Shown piece after piece: positions 51,930 through 61,085 of a stretch of 64,000 nt of DNA. The position numbers and the translations under genes are program-made. The stretch is from NCBI GenBank assembly GCA_024102725.1, contig JAGFJL010000122.1, positions 21,726 to 85,725 of the forward strand, given 5' to 3'. The DNA is from Nitrococcus mobilis (GTDB taxonomy: Bacteria; Pseudomonadota; Gammaproteobacteria; Nitrococcales; Nitrococcaceae). The notes under the pieces were generated by a model. The model had not been told where the DNA came from, made no database searches, and saw only the letters and a list, made by a program, of their open reading frames with translations. How positions within the stretch are numbered: the first letter of the stretch is position 1; the number at the start of each line of letters is the position of its first letter.

Positions 51930-52436
51930 TCAAGATCGGGGAATACCGGCCAACCGCCCCATCATCAGATCGAGTGCTTGGTGGCGCAGCTGCTCGGTGA
52001 GTCGCCGCTCCTGGCTCTCCCTACCGAGTACGTTCTGTGGATCCGCCTGATAGACCACTTGGGGCGCGACCGTCTGCCCGCCCAACAGGGCTTCGCCCTC
52101 TGCAGTATCCACGCGAAAGCGCAGGGTATACCTCAGCTCATAGGCCCGGGCCTGACCCTGCGGCGTGACGGATACCGTTCGGCGGTTGGTCTGCTGGCCC
52201 AGCAGAACCAAAACCCAGTCGGCGACCTGCTGGTCATCGACCACTTGCGCGCCGTAACTGCGCAGTGTATCGGTCGTGATGTTGGCGAGTTCACCCTCGC
52301 CCATCTCCGGCAGCACATAAACCATGACGCCGTCCAAGTCGCCACCGCCACCCGAACCCCGCAGATGCCAGCCGCAGCCCACCAGAAGCGCGATCACAAA
52401 CAGTAGGGATAACCGACTCAACATCGAAGGGCTCAT
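51930..52436 (-). CDS. lptE: LptE, LPS-assembly lipoprotein
   Basis: LptE plugs the LptD barrel that inserts LPS into the outer leaflet. The 168-residue product has a lipoprotein signal with lipobox LLVGC (Cys21), then the family start [20 protein letters not shown], and a [18 protein letters not shown] strand pair. The start overlaps the leuS stop by 4 bases, the conserved leuS-lptE-holA arrangement. Confidence 0.93.
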   Translation of the reverse strand: MSPSMLSRLSLLFVIALLVGCGWHLRGSGGGGDLDGVMVYVLPEMGEGELANITTDTLRSYGAQVVDDQQVADWVLVLLGQQTNRRTVSVTPQGQARAYELRYTLRFRVDTAEGEALLGGQTVAPQVVYQADPQNVLGRESQERRLTEQLRHQALDLMMGRLAGIPRS

Positions 52437-55021
52437 CGGGCGACCACATTCACCAACCGATCGGGCACGACAATGATGCGTTCGATGTGCTTGCCGACGG
52501 TGAAACGCCGAACATTCGGGTCATTCAATGCCGCCGCGCGGATAGCCTCCTGCTCGGCATCGATGGCCACCTGAATGCAGCTGCGCCGCTTGCCGTTGAC
52601 TTGCACCACCAAATCGACCACGTCCCGTTGCAGCGCCGCCTCATCCATCGTGGGCCACGCCGCGTCGACGACGGCACCACCATGCCCCAATTCCTGCCAG
52701 AGCCGGTGCGCGATATGCGGTACCATCGGCGCCAAGATCAGCACAATGGCTTCCAAGCCCTCCTGGCGCACGGCACGGCCCTGGTCGCTGCTGTCATCGA
52801 AACGGCCCAAGGCGTTGGCAAGCTCCATGACGGCGGCAATAGCCGTATTGAAGGTAAACCGCCTGCCCACATCGTCGCTCGCCTTCTGAATCGTCTCGTG
52901 GATCTTGCGCCGCATCGCCTGCTGCGACGGCGTCAGCCGGGCCGACTCCGGCAGGCGGGCCGGACCGTCGGTGACATGCGCCGAGACTAGATTCCAGAGC
53001 CGCTTAAGGAAGCGATACGCACCCTCCACGGCGCTATCGGACCACTCCAACGCTTGTTCGGGCGGCGCCGCGAACAGGATGAACAGCCGCACCGTATCGG
53101 CGCCGAACCGCTCCACCAGCGCCTGTGGATCCACACCATTGTTCTTGGACTTGGACATGGTGCCCATACCGGCGGATTCCACCGGCTGGCCGTCGCCTCT
53201 GAGCACGGCACCGGCGGGCTGACCCCGCTCGTCGTAGCGCAGCTCGATCTCGGCCGGGTTGTAATAAACGATCCCCCCCGCCGGGGTGCGGCGGAAGAAA
53301 ATACTGTTGAGCACCATCCCCTGGGTGAGCAGATGGATGAACGGCTCATCGGAGTCGAGCAGCCCCTCATCCCGCAGAAGCTTATGATAGAACCGCGCAT
53401 AGAGCAGATGCAGAATGGCGTGCTCGATCCCACCGATATACTGAGTCACCGGCGTCCAATAAGCAGCGCGCGAGTCGAGCATCGCCTGTGTGTTATCCGC
53501 GCAGGCAAAACGCGCGTAATACCATGACGATTCCATGAACGTATCGAAAGTATCAGTCTCGCGCCGTGCCGCACCGCCGCATTCAGGACAGCGAGCCTCG
53601 ATGAAAGCCGGCAGGCGCTGCAGTGGCGAGCCGGCTCCATCGAACTCGACCTCCTCCGGCAGCACGACGGGCAGATCTTGGTCGGGCACCGGCACATCAC
53701 CACAGCTCGGGCAGTGCAGCATCGGGATCGGCGCACCCCAGTAGCGTTGCCGGGAGATGCCCCAATCGCGTAGCCGATAAGTAATTCGGCGTTTGCCGCA
53801 ACCCATGGACTCGAGGCGCTCGGCAATGGCCAAACCGGCCTCTTGCGAGGTAAGCCCGGAGAACTCGCCCGAGTTCACCAACACGCCCGGCTCTGTGTAG
53901 GCGGCCTGAGCAAGGTCGCTCGCACCGCCCTCGCCGGGGGCGACCACCTCCCGGATGGGCAGCGCGTAGGCCATGGCGAAATCCCAGTCGCGCTGGTCAT
54001 GGGCCGGCACCGCCATCACCGCCCCGGAGCCGTACTCCATCAAAACGAAGTTGGCCACCCAAATCGGCACGTGCTCCCGGGTAAGCGGGTGCAAAGCGCG
54101 CAGACCCGTGTCCAGACCCACCTTCTCGGTGGTGGCTAGCACGGCCTCGGACACCGAGCTCGCCTTACAGCGCTCGATGAAGGTGGCGAGCTCACGATTG
54201 CCCCGGGCGGCCTCGGCCGCCAGCGGGTGCTCGGCGGCGAGCGCCAGATAGGTCACACCAAAAAGCGTATCCGGGCGCGTGGTGAATACCTTAAGCGGCG
54301 CATCCCGATCCGGCAGCGCAAATTCGATCTCGATCCCCTCGGAGCGGCCGATCCAATTGCGCTGCATGGTCTTGACCTGCTCGGGCCACCCTGGCAGGTC
54401 ATCCAGGGCGGCCAGCAACTCATCGGCATATGCCGTGATCTTCAAAAACCACTGCGGAATGGCGCGCCGCTCCACCACGGCACCCGAGCGCCAGCCCTTG
54501 CCATCGATCACTTGCTCGTTGGCGAGCACCGTCTGATCGACCGGATCCCAGTTGACCGTGGCCGTCTTCTTATAGACCAACCCCTTACGGAACAACCGGG
54601 TGAACAGCCACTGCTCCCAACGATAGTAGCCGGGATCGCAAGTGGCGATCTCGCGATGCCAATCGTAGCCGAAACCGAGTCGCTTGAGCTGCCGGCGCAT
54701 ATAGGCGATGTTCTGCCGAGTCCATTGGGCCGGCGGCACCCGGTTTTGAATCGCGGCGTTCTCCGCCGGCAAGCCGAACGCATCCCAACCCATGGGTTGC
54801 AGCACGTTCCGGCCGAGCATGCGCTGGTAGCGCGCGATGACATCACCGATGGTGTAGTTGCGCACGTGCCCCATATGCAGCTTGCCGCTGGGATACGGAA
54901 ACATGGACAGACAATAATAGCTCTGGCGAGCCGGATCCTCCGTAGCCCGGAAGGTGTCGTTCGCCTCCCAGAATCGCTGGGCTTCCGCCTCGATTTCCTC
55001 CGGCTTATAAATCGCTTCCAT
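52433..55021 (-). CDS. leuS: Leucyl-tRNA synthetase
   Basis: LeuS charges tRNA-Leu and edits misactivated amino acids. With the ATG at 55021 it has 862 residues (E. coli 860). The class I motifs are HMGH at 49-52 (in [15 protein letters not shown]) and TMSKSKNNG for KMSKS. The CP1 editing domain is intact around [20 protein letters not shown], and the zinc-binding-like CPSCG and CPECG pairs are present. The frame upstream to 55105 is not homologous. It is first in a long minus-strand run through lptE, holA, proA and nadD. Confidence 0.97.
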   Translation of the reverse strand: MEAIYKPEEIEAEAQRFWEANDTFRATEDPARQSYYCLSMFPYPSGKLHMGHVRNYTIGDVIARYQRMLGRNVLQPMGWDAFGLPAENAAIQNRVPPAQWTRQNIAYMRRQLKRLGFGYDWHREIATCDPGYYRWEQWLFTRLFRKGLVYKKTATVNWDPVDQTVLANEQVIDGKGWRSGAVVERRAIPQWFLKITAYADELLAALDDLPGWPEQVKTMQRNWIGRSEGIEIEFALPDRDAPLKVFTTRPDTLFGVTYLALAAEHPLAAEAARGNRELATFIERCKASSVSEAVLATTEKVGLDTGLRALHPLTREHVPIWVANFVLMEYGSGAVMAVPAHDQRDWDFAMAYALPIREVVAPGEGGASDLAQAAYTEPGVLVNSGEFSGLTSQEAGLAIAERLESMGCGKRRITYRLRDWGISRQRYWGAPIPMLHCPSCGDVPVPDQDLPVVLPEEVEFDGAGSPLQRLPAFIEARCPECGGAARRETDTFDTFMESSWYYARFACADNTQAMLDSRAAYWTPVTQYIGGIEHAILHLLYARFYHKLLRDEGLLDSDEPFIHLLTQGMVLNSIFFRRTPAGGIVYYNPAEIELRYDERGQPAGAVLRGDGQPVESAGMGTMSKSKNNGVDPQALVERFGADTVRLFILFAAPPEQALEWSDSAVEGAYRFLKRLWNLVSAHVTDGPARLPESARLTPSQQAMRRKIHETIQKASDDVGRRFTFNTAIAAVMELANALGRFDDSSDQGRAVRQEGLEAIVLILAPMVPHIAHRLWQELGHGGAVVDAAWPTMDEAALQRDVVDLVVQVNGKRRSCIQVAIDAEQEAIRAAALNDPNVRRFTVGKHIERIIVVPDRLVNVVAR

Positions 55022-55253
55022 CGGTCTTCGCTGCATCCCCGAATCAACGCTTGACAGGCAGGCACAATCGCCCGAATTCCCGCTGCAACCCCAACGGCAG
55101 TCCAAAAGGATACCGTAGCGTCACGACTTTGCACCACCGTGCCGACTCGATTTCGACCCGAAGGCGCACTTATCATTCCGACGCACGCTCGACTTGGTGA
55201 AACCCGCCGATGAGCGCAGAATAATAAAGCAAACAGCCCACCGGGGAGCGGCC

Positions 55254-55778
55254 ATGACTGAGCGCAATCGCGACCACCATGCCCATGCCTATGAACGGAT
55301 GCTCGATCGCCTTCGCCATGCCATGGAGCACGCCAAGCTGCATGAAGCCCTCGAGACGGTCAAGGAGCGAGCGGTCGAATTGGGTGAGCTCACGCGGGAG
55401 GAGGCGGAGCGCATAGGCGGCTTCCTGCGCCGGGATGTCGAAGACGCCGCCCGTTACTCCGCAACGACCGACGAAGATCTCAAGGGCTGGCTGCGAATGG
55501 ATTTGCAGCTGGTGGAGAGCTGGATCTGGGATCGCTTCTCCTCCGTAGCCGACCGGACCCGCCTGGAGTGGATGGCGCTGCAACGCAAGCTACAGCAGCA
55601 GCAATTGTCGGACTACTATACAGGCGAGATCGCCGGGCCCGGCGCCCTCACCTGCAGCAAGTGCGGCGCGGTCATCCACTTCACGCAGGCCGAACCCATC
55701 CCCCCTTGCCCGCAATGCCAGGGGTCGGTCTACCGCCGCACGCCGGCCTCCAAGAGGCCGAATCGATCAGCACAGTAA
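55254..55778 (+). CDS. Zinc-ribbon protein of the YbeL/DUF1451 family
   Basis: The 174-residue protein has a long charged helical region (YERMLDRLRHAMEHAKLHE, ETVKERAVELGELTREEAER) and a C-terminal zinc ribbon with two CxxC pairs, TCSKCG and PCPQCQG. E. coli ybeL is likewise beside leuS; its function is not established. I use the ATG at 55254, preceded by GGGGAG. It is divergent from leuS. Confidence 0.85.
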   Translation: MTERNRDHHAHAYERMLDRLRHAMEHAKLHEALETVKERAVELGELTREEAERIGGFLRRDVEDAARYSATTDEDLKGWLRMDLQLVESWIWDRFSSVADRTRLEWMALQRKLQQQQLSDYYTGEIAGPGALTCSKCGAVIHFTQAEPIPPCPQCQGSVYRRTPASKRPNRSAQ

Positions 55779-56156
55779 GCCGCCCCCCGCGGGCGGCAAC
55801 GATACGGCTTCCTTGTCTGCGGTGCCGCAGCTCCCCGCAGGCAACGATTCCGGCGCGCTCGAGCAAAAAATGCATCAATCTATTCTATGCTTGGATAGAT
55901 AGGGTGTTTTCCTCAGAGCCTGTTCGGGCTCGTCTCTGAATGTGTAAAGGAGCGGGGGATAATCACTGCCCCGGGTAGGGGCCGTGCGGTCGATTAAAAG
56001 AGCCAACGCCGCAATTTCGCATACGATGCGGCGCCGCCAAGCCCAGGGGTTGGGCGATGCCAAGAAGACACACTGAACGTATCCCAATGAGCACAGGCCC
56101 AGTTTGTACCAACAAGCGCATGAACCACGTCCCAGCAAGAACGAAGGATAGAGGAA
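55779..56156. other. 378-base gap between the zinc-ribbon and response-regulator genes
   Basis: No supported gene lies here. A GAGCC/GGCTC inverted repeat near 55915-55931 could end the zinc-ribbon transcript, but it lacks a T-tract. The interval should hold the promoter of the response regulator; I see no convincing -35/-10 pair. A good ribosome site (ATAGAGGAA) ends the gap. Confidence 0.4.
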
Positions 56157-56894
56157 ATGCCACATCCACCTAATGGCAATCCACAGGCCGGGCTAAAGGC
56201 GTATAGCACAAAGCAGCCACTTCGCATCCTTCTGGCCGATGATCACGCGCTCGTGCGCGCGGGCCTGCGCGCACTACTAGAGCAAATGCCCGCCGTCGAA
56301 GTCGTCGGCGAAGCGGCCGACGGCCTCGAAGCATGCCGGCTGGCTCGCTCCCTGAACCCCGAACTCGTGCTGATGGATATCTCGATGACCGTATTGAATG
56401 GCGTGGAGGCCACGGAACAGCTGCTCAAGTCCTCCGACGCCCGAGTCCTCATTCTGTCCATGTACGCCAATCCCAACTACGTCCATCGCGCCCTCAAAGC
56501 GGGCGCCTGTGGTTATCTCCTAAAGGAGGCGACGACCGCGGAACTCGAGCTGGCCATCGAATCGGTGCGCAAGGGCGAGCTTTATCTCTCCCCGGCCATT
56601 GCCACCGATGTCCTCGAGGAATGCCTCGATTGCCTCGACCAGGCCAGCGCGCAAGAAACGGGAGAACTCGAGGCACTGACTCCACGCCAGCGGCAAATAC
56701 TGCAGCTCATCGTCGAGGGCAACACCAACAGCGACATCGCCGAGCTGCTGCATCTCAGCATCAAAACCGTAGAAGCCCATCGCTCCGAGCTGATGCGTCG
56801 GCTCGACATTCACGATGTTCCAAGTTTAGTGCGCTATGCGATGCGCATGGGGATCATTCCACCGGAGCGGCCGCCGGATGAACCCACAGGGTGA
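56157..56894 (+). CDS. Orphan NarL/FixJ-type response regulator
   Basis: This 245-residue two-domain regulator has a receiver domain with acidic residues Asp28 and Asp29 (ILLADDH), the phospho-acceptor Asp74 (VLMDISM), a switch serine in LILSMYAN and the lysine in GYLLKEA. The C-terminal LuxR-type helix-turn-helix is LTPRQRQILQLIVEGNTNSD followed by IAELLHLSIKTVEAHRSELM. The proline usually found four residues after the phospho-Asp is Thr78. No histidine kinase gene is adjacent, so its signal and targets are unknown. Confidence 0.92.
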   Translation: MPHPPNGNPQAGLKAYSTKQPLRILLADDHALVRAGLRALLEQMPAVEVVGEAADGLEACRLARSLNPELVLMDISMTVLNGVEATEQLLKSSDARVLILSMYANPNYVHRALKAGACGYLLKEATTAELELAIESVRKGELYLSPAIATDVLEECLDCLDQASAQETGELEALTPRQRQILQLIVEGNTNSDIAELLHLSIKTVEAHRSELMRRLDIHDVPSLVRYAMRMGIIPPERPPDEPTG

Positions 56895-57062
56895 CTCGGA
56901 TCACAGAGAATGGGCTCTCCTGCTCGATTTAGGGGTTCTACCGCCGGTTAATGCGGGTTTACCCGGGTCGCTATCCACAAGAGATCATCCATACTTAAGC
57001 CCACAGCCAAAGCAAAACCCAGCTAGAACAGATATCGAGAATTGACGCGAGCCCACTTTCGC

Positions 57063-57091
57063 CGCCACTCCGCCTATGGCGGACGGTGGCG
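57063..57091 (+). other. Strong stem-loop upstream of the ECF sigma gene
   Basis: CGCCAC-TCCGCC pairs with GGCGGA-(CG)-GTGGCG around a TAT loop, 12 pairs with one 2-base bulge, about 70 bases before the sigma start. There is no T-tract. It may be the end of the response-regulator transcript or a structured leader of the sigma mRNA. Confidence 0.55.
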
Positions 57092-57158
57092 AGGCGATGC
57101 GGCCAAGGAAAAGGCCCGCCTTTCTGTCTAGCAACTCCAAAATAGGGAGGGATATGCG

Positions 57159-57863
57159 ATGGCGATGCAAACCAAAACGCGTTTCGGCCACGAAAACTTG
57201 GCGCCCGCCACCTCGAAACGAGCGTCCCACCCAAAGACGCGCAAGGATCGGTCCGGCCCCGCGAGCGGCGCACCACTTGACCAAACATTTTCCAACTCCC
57301 AGCTCGATCAAATGCTGGTCGCACGTGTGCAGGCCGGCGACAAGCAGGCCTTCAATGCGTTAGTCCAAAAGTATCAGCGCAAGCTTCTCAAATTGATCTC
57401 CCGCTACATCCATGATCAAACGGAAGCCATGGATGTGGCACAGGAGACGTTCATCAAGGCGTATCGGGCATTGCCCAAGTTCCGCGGCGACAGCGGTTTT
57501 TACACTTGGCTGTACCGAATCGGGCTCAATACGGCGAAAAATCACCTGACCGCGCTCGGCAGGCGGCTACCCGACCGGGACATCGATGCCCAAGAGGCCG
57601 AGCGCTACGGCTTAGATTCTCGGTTGAAGGATCACGATTCGCCGGAGGCGCTCACCCTGCGCGATGAGATCGAGCACACCGTAGCACTGACCCTCGAGGA
57701 ACTACCGCAGGATCTACGCACCGCGCTCGTCTTGCGAGAGCTCAAAGGCTTGACCTATGAGGAGGTGGCACGTGCTATGGATTGCCCGATCGGAACGGTG
57801 CGCTCGCGCATTTACCGCGCCCGCGAAACCGTCGACAAGTGTCTGCGTCTCCTGCTGGAATGA
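57159..57863 (+). CDS. RpoE/AlgU-like ECF sigma factor with an N-terminal extension
   Basis: The core from about residue 48 is close to RpoE: LVARVQAGDKQAFNALVQKY, then DVAQETFIKAYRALPKFRGD and FYTWLYRIGLNTAKNHL in region 2, and LRELKGLTYEEVARAMDCPI with GTVRSRIYRARE in region 4. The ATG at 57159 follows AGGGAGGG by 7 bases, so the 45-residue basic, Ser/Thr/Lys-rich extension before the core appears to be translated; E. coli RpoE (191 residues) lacks it. Canonical rpoE operons continue with the anti-sigma gene rseA. Here the next gene is an opposite-strand methyltransferase, so control must differ or be encoded elsewhere. Confidence 0.92.
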   Translation: MAMQTKTRFGHENLAPATSKRASHPKTRKDRSGPASGAPLDQTFSNSQLDQMLVARVQAGDKQAFNALVQKYQRKLLKLISRYIHDQTEAMDVAQETFIKAYRALPKFRGDSGFYTWLYRIGLNTAKNHLTALGRRLPDRDIDAQEAERYGLDSRLKDHDSPEALTLRDEIEHTVALTLEELPQDLRTALVLRELKGLTYEEVARAMDCPIGTVRSRIYRARETVDKCLRLLLE

Positions 57864-57988
57864 CCCGCACCGCAGCAACACGGGTAGCCGCCGAATCCGC
57901 CCTCGCTAAGCAAACACCTTTCGGTCGTGAGTTTTCAGCCCAACACCGGCGTCCGCGTCTTGCTGCGCACGTCCGGCGGCGGAGTTGC

Positions 57989-58600
57989 TTATACTTCGGC
58001 TCGACGCCAAACCAGCAGGCGATTGTTGGCGGGCAAAGCATGGTCCGCAACTAGACCAAAGCCGGTGCGTCGCGCAAGCGCACAGATGGCGTCGAGCTCG
58101 CGCAGCCCGCTCGCCGGATTGCGCGCGCGCAGCCAGCCATCGAGCTGCGCATTGCCCGCGCTGGTGTACTCGCCGCCCTCATTGAAAGGACCGTAGAGGC
58201 AGAACAGACCCGCCGGCTCCACAACCCGCGCGAGTCCAGCGAACATGCACTCAACGCCCTGCCAGGAGAGGATGTGCGCCGTGTTAGCCGAAAAGGCGCC
58301 GTCGACACGGGTCACAGGCCAGGGATCACGCTGCACATCCAGGGCCAAGGGCGGCGGAAGGTTTGCCAGCGCCGCCTCCTGTCGCCACGCTTCAATCCCA
58401 CCAAGCTCGGCTGGCAGTTCGGTTGCTTGCCAAGTTATATGCGGCAAATTGGCTGCGAAATAGACGGCGTGCTGCCCGGTGCCGCTGCCGATCTCCAAAA
58501 TGCATCCCGCCTCGGTGAAGATGCGTCTGAGCACCTCGAGTATCGGGGCCTTGTTACGATCCGCCGCGGCGCAGAAGGGTCGCGACGGATCACTTGCCAT
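57989..58600 (-). CDS. DUF938 family class I SAM-dependent methyltransferase-like protein
   Basis: The 203-residue protein begins with the DUF938 hallmark FCAAADRNKAPILEVLRRIF, followed by the SAM-binding motif ILEIGSGTGQHAVYFA and the family segments SANTAHILSWQGVECMFAGL and FCLYGPFNEGGEYTSAGN. Members are small cytoplasmic proteins of unknown substrate. It converges on the sigma-factor gene with 125 bases between. Confidence 0.88.
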   Translation of the reverse strand: MASDPSRPFCAAADRNKAPILEVLRRIFTEAGCILEIGSGTGQHAVYFAANLPHITWQATELPAELGGIEAWRQEAALANLPPPLALDVQRDPWPVTRVDGAFSANTAHILSWQGVECMFAGLARVVEPAGLFCLYGPFNEGGEYTSAGNAQLDGWLRARNPASGLRELDAICALARRTGFGLVADHALPANNRLLVWRRAEV

Positions 58601-58728
58601 CTTGCTCCACCATTGGCTTCATCCCGCACTTACCGGGCTTTACAATCAGGTTCAGCATCAATTATCGGATGGATTGAGCGGCTTTGCATCCGGACCCGCC
58701 GTCACTGGCCGAACGAGGTGATTGGCGG

Positions 58729-59411
58729 CTACCGCTCGAGCACGAAACTCGCGTGCACCACACCGGTAATCCGCTTGGTGATCGTTGCGGTATTGTAGAC
58801 ACCGACGCTGGAAATATTGGTGGAGTGCGGCGCGGTCACCTGGAATACGCCGCTGTCCACCGAGCGCAGCGGCCCCACCTGAGCACCGGTGGTCCGGGCG
58901 ATGCTCTCGGCGCGCTGCTGGGCAGCGTGGATGGCCTTGGCGAGGAGTTCACGGCGCATCTGCGGTAACTCGCTACAATAGTAGGCCAGCGTCTGGGTGG
59001 CAAGGCTGATCCCCTGCTTCAAAAACGGCGTCATATCCTGCGCCAGCGCCGTCACCCGCTGCACTTGGTCGGAATCGATGGTCACCGTTTGCCCCAGATC
59101 GTAGCCCATCACCTTGTCCACGCAGCCAGGGGGACTCTGGTAGCCGCAGCGCTGGCAGCGCGGATTTTGCTGCACCGGCGAGATCACCAGCGCCTCGCGC
59201 CGAAAACCCTGCTCGCCCAGCAGCGCGACGATACCGTATCCGAATCGACCACCTCGTGACTGGAACCGGTGACGCTGATCATCGATGTGTCGAACAACTT
59301 CACGTACTCGACGCCTCTCATCACGATCCACGCCGAACCCACCATTCCAACGGCCAGGATCGCTCCGAATACGATCAGCCCGACGCTGCTGCTGCGCTCC
59401 CACCCGGCCAT
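58729..59411 (-). pseudogene. SIMPL-domain (DUF541) gene broken by an internal deletion
   Basis: The N-terminal part (59411 to about 59230) encodes a membrane anchor or signal (VGLIVFGAILAVGMVGSAWI) and the start of a SIMPL domain (MISVTGSSHEVVDSDTV). The rest continues in another frame from VALLGEQGFRREALVISPVQ to a complete C-terminus ending ITGVVHASFVLER. Family members have roughly 25-30 residues between these blocks; they are missing and the frame shifts at the junction near 59230. The second part also has a cysteine-bearing insert (RCQRCGYQSPPGC). Family function is unclear; members are periplasmic. Confidence 0.8.
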
Positions 59412-59565
59412 CGCCTATCCCCCATGGCTGCGATTCAATCCTTGCATTTCGAACGCCGCCCCACCGCAGCCACGCGGCGGCAGTCGTCGTAGTCGAGAAG
59501 CTCCGGGCAGCTGGAGCAAAATAGCCACAAGAGCCGCGATCCAGCGTGCTCCGGCGATAGTGGCT

Positions 59566-60726
59566 TTACCACATCATGATGGCCATATCACCTGCGGAAA
59601 AGTTGAAATATAGGCGTATCCGGAGAATATAGCTTCTACCTTGGTAAAGCCGAGCGCGAATTCGGGCGTTCAACTCGCTACCACTGTCATCATCGCCGTC
59701 AACGAATTTCAGGTTACCGCCTTGATCCTCGAACAGCACCATGACCGTATCGGATGCACCGAAAGTCTGAATCGTGTATTCGCGCGTCACTCCAGGCACG
59801 ACCGCAAAGTTCCTCTGTTCGCCGGGGGCGAGTGACAGTACTTCTGACTTGAACGGCTCAAGCTTGGGATTGCTCGAATCATCCTGGGGAGGATACAAAC
59901 GACGCACCTCTTCGATGTCGGAGTCCGAAAGCCCGGGTTGCGGCGTCAGCCCCTCCTGATATTCCTCCGGCTTCTCAATCAAGCCTGCTCGAAACTCATA
60001 GTGCATGATGGAATCAGGATCCCACTCCGACCCTTCGACGGCGCCGGGCGGAAGCTTTTTCAACACGTTGTGGTGCGTGGTCTCACGAGACCAGTTGTTC
60101 GGCGGACCACCGAAGTACTCGTACACCGCCTCCTCATCCCAGACGATCCCGGCAAATGGATTCTGGTGCTCGTGCGGAAAGCCGAGGGTATGGCCAATCT
60201 CATGAACCGGCGTATCCACTCTGCGCGGATCTTGCGTGAGATCCCATCCGAAATTCATGGTGCGCTCCGACTGGCCAGGAATATCGATCACGTCTCGCCC
60301 TACATACGACCAGGCGCCATCACCGGCGAGAAAGCCGATCCGGACTTCGGCTTCGCCGATGTCCGCGACCTCCTCGAAACCGATACCGATCCCAACCGCT
60401 TTCCAGACATCGAATCCTTCCCGAACGAGCGCTTCCTGCGCGTCTTCACCCGAAAAAGGGCCGCTTTTGAAAAAACAATACCGCAGCTTAGTGCCATTGA
60501 CCCACTTCTTGTCGAGATAGCGAATTAAGCGGGCACGGTATGAGGAGACGTCGCGCCCAAAAATTCGTTCGGGGACTTCCGGCAGGCCACAGAACCGCAC
60601 AGACGCATCCTCTTGCGTGCTCTCCGGACGGCGTTGGCCGGTTCTCAGCTTCGCCTCGAGCCGATCGAGTCTGCTGACCAGTTTTTCAATCTGCTTGGAA
60701 AGCGGTTTTAGCTTTTCGGCGGACAT
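59566..60726 (-). CDS. Astacin-like (M12A) zinc metallopeptidase with a C-terminal PPC-like domain
   Basis: The zinc-binding consensus is complete: HEIGHTLGFPHE with His175, Glu176, His179 and His185, and a Met-turn SIMHY with Met241 and Tyr243. The first 35 residues are a charged coiled coil (KQIEKLVSRLDRLEAKL) with no signal peptide. Residues 290-386 look like a pre-peptidase C-terminal beta domain (LAPGEQRNFAVVPG ... YILRIRLYFNFSAGD). I start at the ATG at 60726, which has GGGGAG upstream; a TTG at 60741 is possible. Substrate and destination are unknown; without a signal it may stay inside or leave by a non-Sec route. Confidence 0.85.
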   Translation of the reverse strand: MSAEKLKPLSKQIEKLVSRLDRLEAKLRTGQRRPESTQEDASVRFCGLPEVPERIFGRDVSSYRARLIRYLDKKWVNGTKLRYCFFKSGPFSGEDAQEALVREGFDVWKAVGIGIGFEEVADIGEAEVRIGFLAGDGAWSYVGRDVIDIPGQSERTMNFGWDLTQDPRRVDTPVHEIGHTLGFPHEHQNPFAGIVWDEEAVYEYFGGPPNNWSRETTHHNVLKKLPPGAVEGSEWDPDSIMHYEFRAGLIEKPEEYQEGLTPQPGLSDSDIEEVRRLYPPQDDSSNPKLEPFKSEVLSLAPGEQRNFAVVPGVTREYTIQTFGASDTVMVLFEDQGGNLKFVDGDDDSGSELNARIRARLYQGRSYILRIRLYFNFSAGDMAIMMW

Positions 60727-61085
60727 TGCTGAGCTCCCCAAGGGGCTGATGGGATTCTATGAAGAATAGTTGCTTCAACGGCAGTAAGCTCGTGGAGCTG
60801 GCGCCCTTTTGCAGCCGCCAGAGCCAACAACGGATCACCGGGTAGGCCGGCCCGCGCATACTCAGGCGCGCCTCATCTGACTTTGTCCCATATCCCCGCA
60901 GTCTTCTCAGCATGTTCACAAGCTACTAATGTAAGCTATTCTATAAATAAGAATCATCATAGTTAACTATTGTTCACTCATTTGCGTTTAGCTTAACGGC
61001 CGTGCCCGCGGCAAGGCGCCATTGGAACGTCGACTCCTCGGCGTTTCCACTGGATTCCAAGATCCCGAATATCCGGAGAGATCTT
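60727..61085. other. 359-base divergent region between the protease and the TonB receptor
   Basis: No gene is supported here. The part from about 60925 to 60985 is strikingly AT-rich in a GC-rich surrounding and contains the Fur-like site listed separately. A ribosome site (CCGGAGAG) ends 5 bases before the receptor ATG. Confidence 0.45.
60943..60961 (+). promoter_or_regulatory. Weak Fur-box-like sequence upstream of the TonB receptor
   Basis: The 19 bases at 60943-60961 match 12 of 19 positions of the Fur consensus GATAATGATAATCATTATC, best in the right half (AATCATCAT). Iron control of a receptor of this kind would be expected, but the match is weak and the region is AT-rich. Confidence 0.3.

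Noticed and set aside
57120..57130. GTCTA upstream of the ECF sigma gene as part of an RpoE-type autoregulated promoter
   Set aside because: No GAACTT-like -35 lies at the required distance.
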